A stretch of 9,616 bases of DNA from Bdellovibrionales bacterium (GTDB lineage: Bacteria; Bdellovibrionota; Bdellovibrionia; Bdellovibrionales; JAMPXM01): contig SXSP01000112.1 of assembly GCA_005792225.1 (NCBI GenBank), positions 1-9,616 on the forward strand, written 5' to 3'. Shown one piece after another: positions 6,508 to 9,616 of the stretch. A program made the position numbers and the translations under genes. Position 1 is the stretch's first letter. The number at the start of each line of letters is the position of its first letter. A model generated the notes under the pieces. The model did no database searches and was not told the DNA's origin. It saw nothing but the letters and a program-made list of their open reading frames with translations.

Positions 6508-6571
6508 GACGCGTACGTCGAAGAGACCGACACTTTTAATAAACTTAACCTGTGCACATCGCTGAAATGAT

Positions 6572-6584
6572 GGGGGTTTTCCCC
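6572..6584 (+). other. Short G-T-C hairpin between the FAD and transglycosylase genes
   Basis: GGGGGTTTTCCCC can fold into a four-pair stem with a TTTT loop, followed by TTGTTT. It is the only terminator-like element in the 129-base gap, but the stem is short and the T run is broken, so termination is doubtful. No convincing promoter was seen in the same gap. Confidence 0.22.
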
Positions 6585-6630
6585 TTGTTTCACAATTGGG
6601 CGCAAGGCCTCCCCCTGAACCTCCGATAAG

Positions 6631-6635
6631 AAGGA
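6631..6635 (+). promoter_or_regulatory. Close-spaced ribosome binding site of the transglycosylase gene
   Basis: AAGGA, within AAGAAGGA (6628-6635), is one base from ATG 6637. An in-frame TGA at 6616-6618 rules out an earlier start, and the N-terminal membrane helix begins soon after the ATG, so this start is kept despite the short spacing, a feature shared with the M23 gene. Confidence 0.45.
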
Positions 6636-6636
6636 C

Positions 6637-7407
6637 ATGGGCAAGCCAGTTAAGAAACAAGTGGTTGGTCTGTTGGTGCTCGGCGCCGGTCTGATCATGA
6701 TGTTTCAAAATATGACGCTCATTGAGTTCAGTCTTCGGGATGTTCCGGCCGTGGACGAGGGAGCCCGCCGCGATCAAGCGCGCGAGCTGCTCGGGAGCTA
6801 CTACACGGAGAGCCCCGCCCGCAAAGTCGAAGGCGAACGCTACCTGAACTATCTCATTTTCAAAGAGATCGAGAAGTCGCTGGGGCTTCAGTGGAAACAC
6901 CGGGCTTTGGAACTCACCCAAACCCTGATCGCCGAAAGCCGAAAGATGGAGTTTGATCCCATCTTCATCCTCGCCGTCATTCGCACCGAGAGCCAATTCA
7001 ATCCGAATGCAAAAGGGTCGGCCGGCGAGCTCGGGCTCATGCAGATTCTACCGCCCACGGGCGAGTGGATCGCGAAGAAGTACCGCTTCGAATGGCAAGG
7101 CGATCGAACGCTCTACGACCCCGTGACGAACATTCAAATCGGTATTCGATATTTCGATTATCTGCGCTCGCAGTTTGATGGGACCGCGTACAATTACTTG
7201 CCCGCCTACAACATGGGCCCGAAGAACGTTCGCCGGGTCAATCGTGAGATCGCGAGCGTTGATGCCAACGGTGTCCCCGTTCCACGGATTTACGCCGCTA
7301 AGGTCATGAAGAACTACCATGCTCTCTACGAGCAGCTCATCCAGGAGCAGAACCGTCTCGTTCAATACGCTCGCGCGACGGAATCAGACTTCAAATCAAA
7401 TCAGTGA
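6637..7407 (+). CDS. Membrane-anchored lytic transglycosylase (SLT domain)
   Basis: The 256-residue protein has a short basic start (MGKPVKKQ) and one membrane helix (about 9-24), so the rest probably faces the periplasm. Residues ~90-240 form a goose-lysozyme-like SLT domain: AVIRTESQFNPNA with the catalytic Glu E118, GELGLMQILP (130-139), the DPVTNIQIGIRYFDYL helix (161-176) and AYNMGP (190-195), the family-1 lytic transglycosylase signatures. Family role: cutting the MurNAc-GlcNAc bond of peptidoglycan with formation of 1,6-anhydroMurNAc, used for growth, recycling or for passage of envelope machines. A Gln/Glu/Arg-rich C-terminal helix (QLIQEQNRLVQ) follows. The DUF2905 gene begins 31 bases later with a terminator-like repeat between. 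Family sure, specific role unknown. Confidence 0.93.
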   Translation: MGKPVKKQVVGLLVLGAGLIMMFQNMTLIEFSLRDVPAVDEGARRDQARELLGSYYTESPARKVEGERYLNYLIFKEIEKSLGLQWKHRALELTQTLIAESRKMEFDPIFILAVIRTESQFNPNAKGSAGELGLMQILPPTGEWIAKKYRFEWQGDRTLYDPVTNIQIGIRYFDYLRSQFDGTAYNYLPAYNMGPKNVRRVNREIASVDANGVPVPRIYAAKVMKNYHALYEQLIQEQNRLVQYARATESDFKSNQ

Positions 7408-7422
7408 CGGCTTTGATTTTTT
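7393..7422 (+). terminator. AT-rich terminator-like hairpin after the transglycosylase gene
   Basis: AAATCAAA (7393-7400) pairs exactly with TTTGATTT (7412-7419) over an 11-base loop containing the stop codon, and the T run continues to 7422. The eight-pair stem has only one G-C pair, so it is a weak intrinsic terminator; partial readthrough into the DUF2905 gene is likely. Confidence 0.4.
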
Positions 7423-7438
7423 GGCTTAACTACCAGCT

Positions 7439-7663
7439 ATGACACTTGATCCAGTCGCAAAAATTTTTATCGTTGTCGGAATTGTTCTGATCATCGCCGG
7501 AATCGCGTGGCAGTTCGGCTTTATCCAAAGTCTCCGCCTCGGCCGTTTGCCAGGCGACATCGCGATCGAACGTGAGAACATGCGCTTCTACTTTCCAATC
7601 ACGACCGCGATTCTCCTCAGCGTGATCCTCACGCTCGTGTCCTGGCTTTTCCGAAGAGGATAG
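7439..7663 (+). CDS. DUF2905 family small membrane protein
   Basis: This 74-residue protein has the full DUF2905 layout: membrane helix 1 (about 8-28, IFIVVGIVLIIAGIAW), a conserved loop with GRLPGDIAIERENMRFYFP (about 35-53), and membrane helix 2 (about 54-71) with a short basic end (FRRG). The loop is the diagnostic part and is intact. The family is widespread in bacteria and its function is not known; the charged loop between two helices suggests a structural or partner-binding role in the inner membrane. No clear Shine-Dalgarno precedes the ATG. The DUF3750 gene starts 48 bases after its TAG on the same strand with no terminator between, so cotranscription is probable. Confidence 0.88.
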   Translation: MTLDPVAKIFIVVGIVLIIAGIAWQFGFIQSLRLGRLPGDIAIERENMRFYFPITTAILLSVILTLVSWLFRRG

Positions 7664-7711
7664 ATCAGGACTGGGACGCTCCCGAGCTGCGTGGTAATTT
7701 GGTCTCCATCC

Positions 7712-8515
7712 ATGAAGCGCACCAAAAAATTTCTGATCGCCTCGACATTGTTTCTTCAACTCGAGTCCGCTTTCGCATTCGACTGGCGAACCGCGGATCG
7801 CTCCAGTGCCGGCATCGCACCTCAGCCCGAAGCCGAAGCCCGCGCGGTCGTTCAGGTCTACGCGGCCCGGGTTGTTCGTTGGCGTAAATACTTTGCCGTA
7901 CACAGCTGGATCGCGACAAAAGAAGCGGATGCGGATTTTTATCGAACCTACCACGTGATCGGCTGGAGACTTCGCTACGGCCAGAGCGTTGTCGTCATCG
8001 ATGAGACTCGTGAACCCGATGCGCGGTGGTTCGGAAACGAACCCGAGCTTCTCCTCGATCTACGAGGGCCGGCCGCGGAGCGTGCGATCCCGAAAATTCA
8101 CGCGGCGGCGAATGCGTACCCGTACCCCGATACCTACCGCGCTTGGCCGGGTCCCAATAGCAATACTTTCATTTCGTACATCATTCGAAAGACACCCGAG
8201 CTTCGAGTGGAACTCCCGCCCCACGCCATCGGAAAGGATTGGATCGAAGACGGAAAACTCGTCGGCCTCTCCGAATCCAAAACGGGAGTTCAGTTCTCGC
8301 TCTTCGGTCTTTTGGGACTTACCTTGGGATTAGGCGAGGGTGTTGAATTTAATCTCTTGGGTCTTTCGTTCGGTGTCGACGTTCTCAGGCCTGCCGTCAA
8401 GCTTCCGCTCGTGGGTCGCTTGGGAATGCGCGATTCAGCCGTGGTCGAACCTGAGCCGGAAGAAACTCAGGCAAAGGTTGCACTCGATCCGCAACCGCCG
8501 ATTGAAATTCCGTAA
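7712..8515 (+). CDS. Exported DUF3750 family protein
   Basis: From ATG 7712 the product is 267 residues; a GTG at 7691 would add MVIWSPS in front of a normal signal peptide, so 7712 is preferred. Residues 1-22 are a signal peptide (MKRTKKFLIA..., likely cut after AFA). I recognise DUF3750 by its ordered conserved blocks: VQVYAARVVRWRKYFAVHSWIA (48-69, read in two parts), YHVIGWRL (80-87), WFGNEPELLLDLRG (106-119), YRAWPGPNSNTFISYI (142-157), LPPHAIGKDW (168-177) and the hydrophobic FGLLGLTLGLGEGVEFNLLG segment (198-217). The function is unknown. The His-Trp and NSNTF blocks loosely recall papain-like hydrolase folds, but no catalytic set can be assigned. The tail after ~245 is Pro/Glu-rich and probably disordered. 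Likely same transcript as the DUF2905 gene. Confidence 0.85.
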   Translation: MKRTKKFLIASTLFLQLESAFAFDWRTADRSSAGIAPQPEAEARAVVQVYAARVVRWRKYFAVHSWIATKEADADFYRTYHVIGWRLRYGQSVVVIDETREPDARWFGNEPELLLDLRGPAAERAIPKIHAAANAYPYPDTYRAWPGPNSNTFISYIIRKTPELRVELPPHAIGKDWIEDGKLVGLSESKTGVQFSLFGLLGLTLGLGEGVEFNLLGLSFGVDVLRPAVKLPLVGRLGMRDSAVVEPEPEETQAKVALDPQPPIEIP

Positions 8516-8567
8516 CGTTTCGGAAGCTGCACTTGAGCCATGGAGATCGAGACGTTAGAAGCAGGGC

Positions 8568-9616
8568 ATGCCAGCTCTCTTCGACAGTCTCCCGCCCATT
8601 TACCGTTCACTCCTTCCCCAAACGTTTGAAACGAACGTCGCCGATGAGAGCAAGGCCACTTGCTCGAACTGCGCCATGTGTTCTTCAAATCGGCAGTCGC
8701 TTCCGGGTGAAGATTCCACTTTCTTCGAACCCAACGTGAAATGCTGCACGTTTCATCCGTCGCTCCCCAACTTTCTCGTCGGAGCCATTCTCGCGGACTC
8801 CTCGGTGAACAAAGAAACCGGCCGCAACCGCATTCAAGAGAAACTCGCGAGTCGCATCGGCGTCACACCCTACGGAATCGCCGCGCCCGCGAAGTACACG
8901 ATGCTCTACGGAAACACGCGTGAGTTTTTCGGTCGATCCAGAGCCATGCGGTGCCCGTACTACGTCGATGAAGGCGGGGGCCTCTGCTCGATCTGGGCCT
9001 ACCGCGAGGCGGTTTGCTCGACGTACTTCTGCAAGCACGTCGCGGGCGCGGATGGACGTCGCTTCTGGATGTCACTGAAGTCTTATCTGGCGCTGATTGA
9101 ACAGCAACTCTCCCGCTACGCGATCTTCAAGCTGTATCCCGAGTATCTTCTGACGGGCCGCCACCCCGCGGATCCTCCCGCGCGCAAGCTCGACCGCGAG
9201 GAACTCGAGGACCTTCCACCGTCGGAAAAAACTTACTCGCGACTTTGGGAAAGCTGGACCGGGATGGAGCGAGAGTTCTTCATCGAATGTCATCAGCTCG
9301 TGAGCTCGCTCAAAGAGGAAGAGGTTCGCGACATCCTGGGCATCGACGGTGAGATTTCCCTGACGTCGATGAAAAAAAATCTGCGAGACATGCAGGCGCC
9401 ACGGCTTCCTGAGAAGTTGAAGATCAACCAGGATCTCACGCTCAAGTGGCTCACAACCGGAGAAGTCGTCCTCGGAGCTTATAGCGAACTCGACGCGTTG
9501 GCGCTACCCGCATCCGCTTTCCCTCTTCTTCAAGAGTTTCGCGGTGATCAGACGGTGAGTGAAGTTCGCCAAAAACTTCGCAGCGAAAAACAAACGGACT
9601 TCGCGGACGAAGTCCT
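8568..9616 (+). CDS. Cysteine-cluster protein, unknown function (3' partial)
   Basis: An open frame of 349 codons runs from ATG 8568 off the right edge; an in-frame TAG at 8556-8558 fixes the start, with a weak AGGG just before it. I do not recognise the family. Nine cysteines fall in the first 155 residues in ordered groups: C32-x2-C35-x2-C38, then KCCTFHP (C59, C60, with H63), then C129, C140, C150 and C155 (followed by H157). The arrangement suggests a bound metal or iron-sulfur cluster and loosely recalls YkgJ-type cysteine-cluster proteins, but without the contiguous pattern of that family. No signal peptide or membrane helix is seen. Residues ~286-349 (LLQEFRGDQTVSEVRQKL) resemble a PqqD-like or winged-helix module. 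It follows the DUF3750 gene by 52 bases. Coding status is secure from length, codon use and conserved-looking motifs; role unknown. Confidence 0.8.
   Translation, partial: MPALFDSLPPIYRSLLPQTFETNVADESKATCSNCAMCSSNRQSLPGEDSTFFEPNVKCCTFHPSLPNFLVGAILADSSVNKETGRNRIQEKLASRIGVTPYGIAAPAKYTMLYGNTREFFGRSRAMRCPYYVDEGGGLCSIWAYREAVCSTYFCKHVAGADGRRFWMSLKSYLALIEQQLSRYAIFKLYPEYLLTGRHPADPPARKLDREELEDLPPSEKTYSRLWESWTGMEREFFIECHQLVSSLKEEEVRDILGIDGEISLTSMKKNLRDMQAPRLPEKLKINQDLTLKWLTTGEVVLGAYSELDALALPASAFPLLQEFRGDQTVSEVRQKLRSEKQTDFADEV

Noticed and set aside
6370..6996. 208-codon open frame on the minus strand
   Set aside because: Lies antisense to the end of the FAD oxidoreductase and the start of the transglycosylase, both with clear domains; no recognisable motif of its own.
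7430..7954. 174-codon open frame on the minus strand
   Set aside because: Antisense to the DUF2905 and DUF3750 genes; arises from the G/C-rich third positions of those genes.
1..9616. Mobile element, phage, CRISPR or defence island
   Set aside because: No transposase, integrase, terminal repeats, spaced direct repeats or tRNA were seen, and base composition looks even along the window.

Overview
The window is compact, moderately GC-rich bacterial DNA with nine genes and no intergenic stretch longer than about 150 bases. Gene content (AlkC-type DNA repair protein, exported beta-carbonic anhydrase, several exported or membrane-anchored envelope proteins, DUF2905 and DUF3750 proteins, a cysteine-rich protein) and the Gram-negative-style signal peptides suggest a proteobacterium-like Gram-negative. 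A Bdellovibrionota or delta-proteobacteria-like lineage is my best guess, but this is an impression from gene content, not a proof. I see no tRNA, rRNA, insertion sequence, CRISPR array, prophage or integrase, so this looks like chromosomal core or shell DNA rather than a mobile island.

Layout from left to right. (1) The 3' part of an AlkC-type alkylation repair gene (+) runs off the left edge and overlaps tail to tail by 50 bases with a single-domain response regulator (-). (2) Divergent from that regulator is a gene (+) for an XRE-type helix-turn-helix domain fused to a UbiB/ABC1 atypical kinase. A perfect 19-base palindrome lies in the short divergent region just before its ATG. (3) A periplasmic beta-carbonic anhydrase (+) follows and overlaps by 7 bases the end of a membrane-anchored M23 (LytM) peptidase (-). 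(4) Divergent from the peptidase is a secreted FAD-dependent oxidoreductase (+). (5) A run of same-strand genes completes the window: a membrane-anchored lytic transglycosylase, a DUF2905 small membrane protein, an exported DUF3750 protein, and a cysteine-cluster protein cut by the right edge that has an open frame of at least 349 codons.

How they may work together: the M23 peptidase and the lytic transglycosylase both remodel peptidoglycan, and the carbonic anhydrase, FAD enzyme and DUF3750 protein are predicted to be exported, so much of the window serves the cell envelope. The most unusual unit is the regulator/HTH-kinase divergent pair with its palindrome. It looks like a small self-controlled regulatory module in which a UbiB-type kinase fold has been joined to a DNA-binding domain. 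This is inferred from sequence only.
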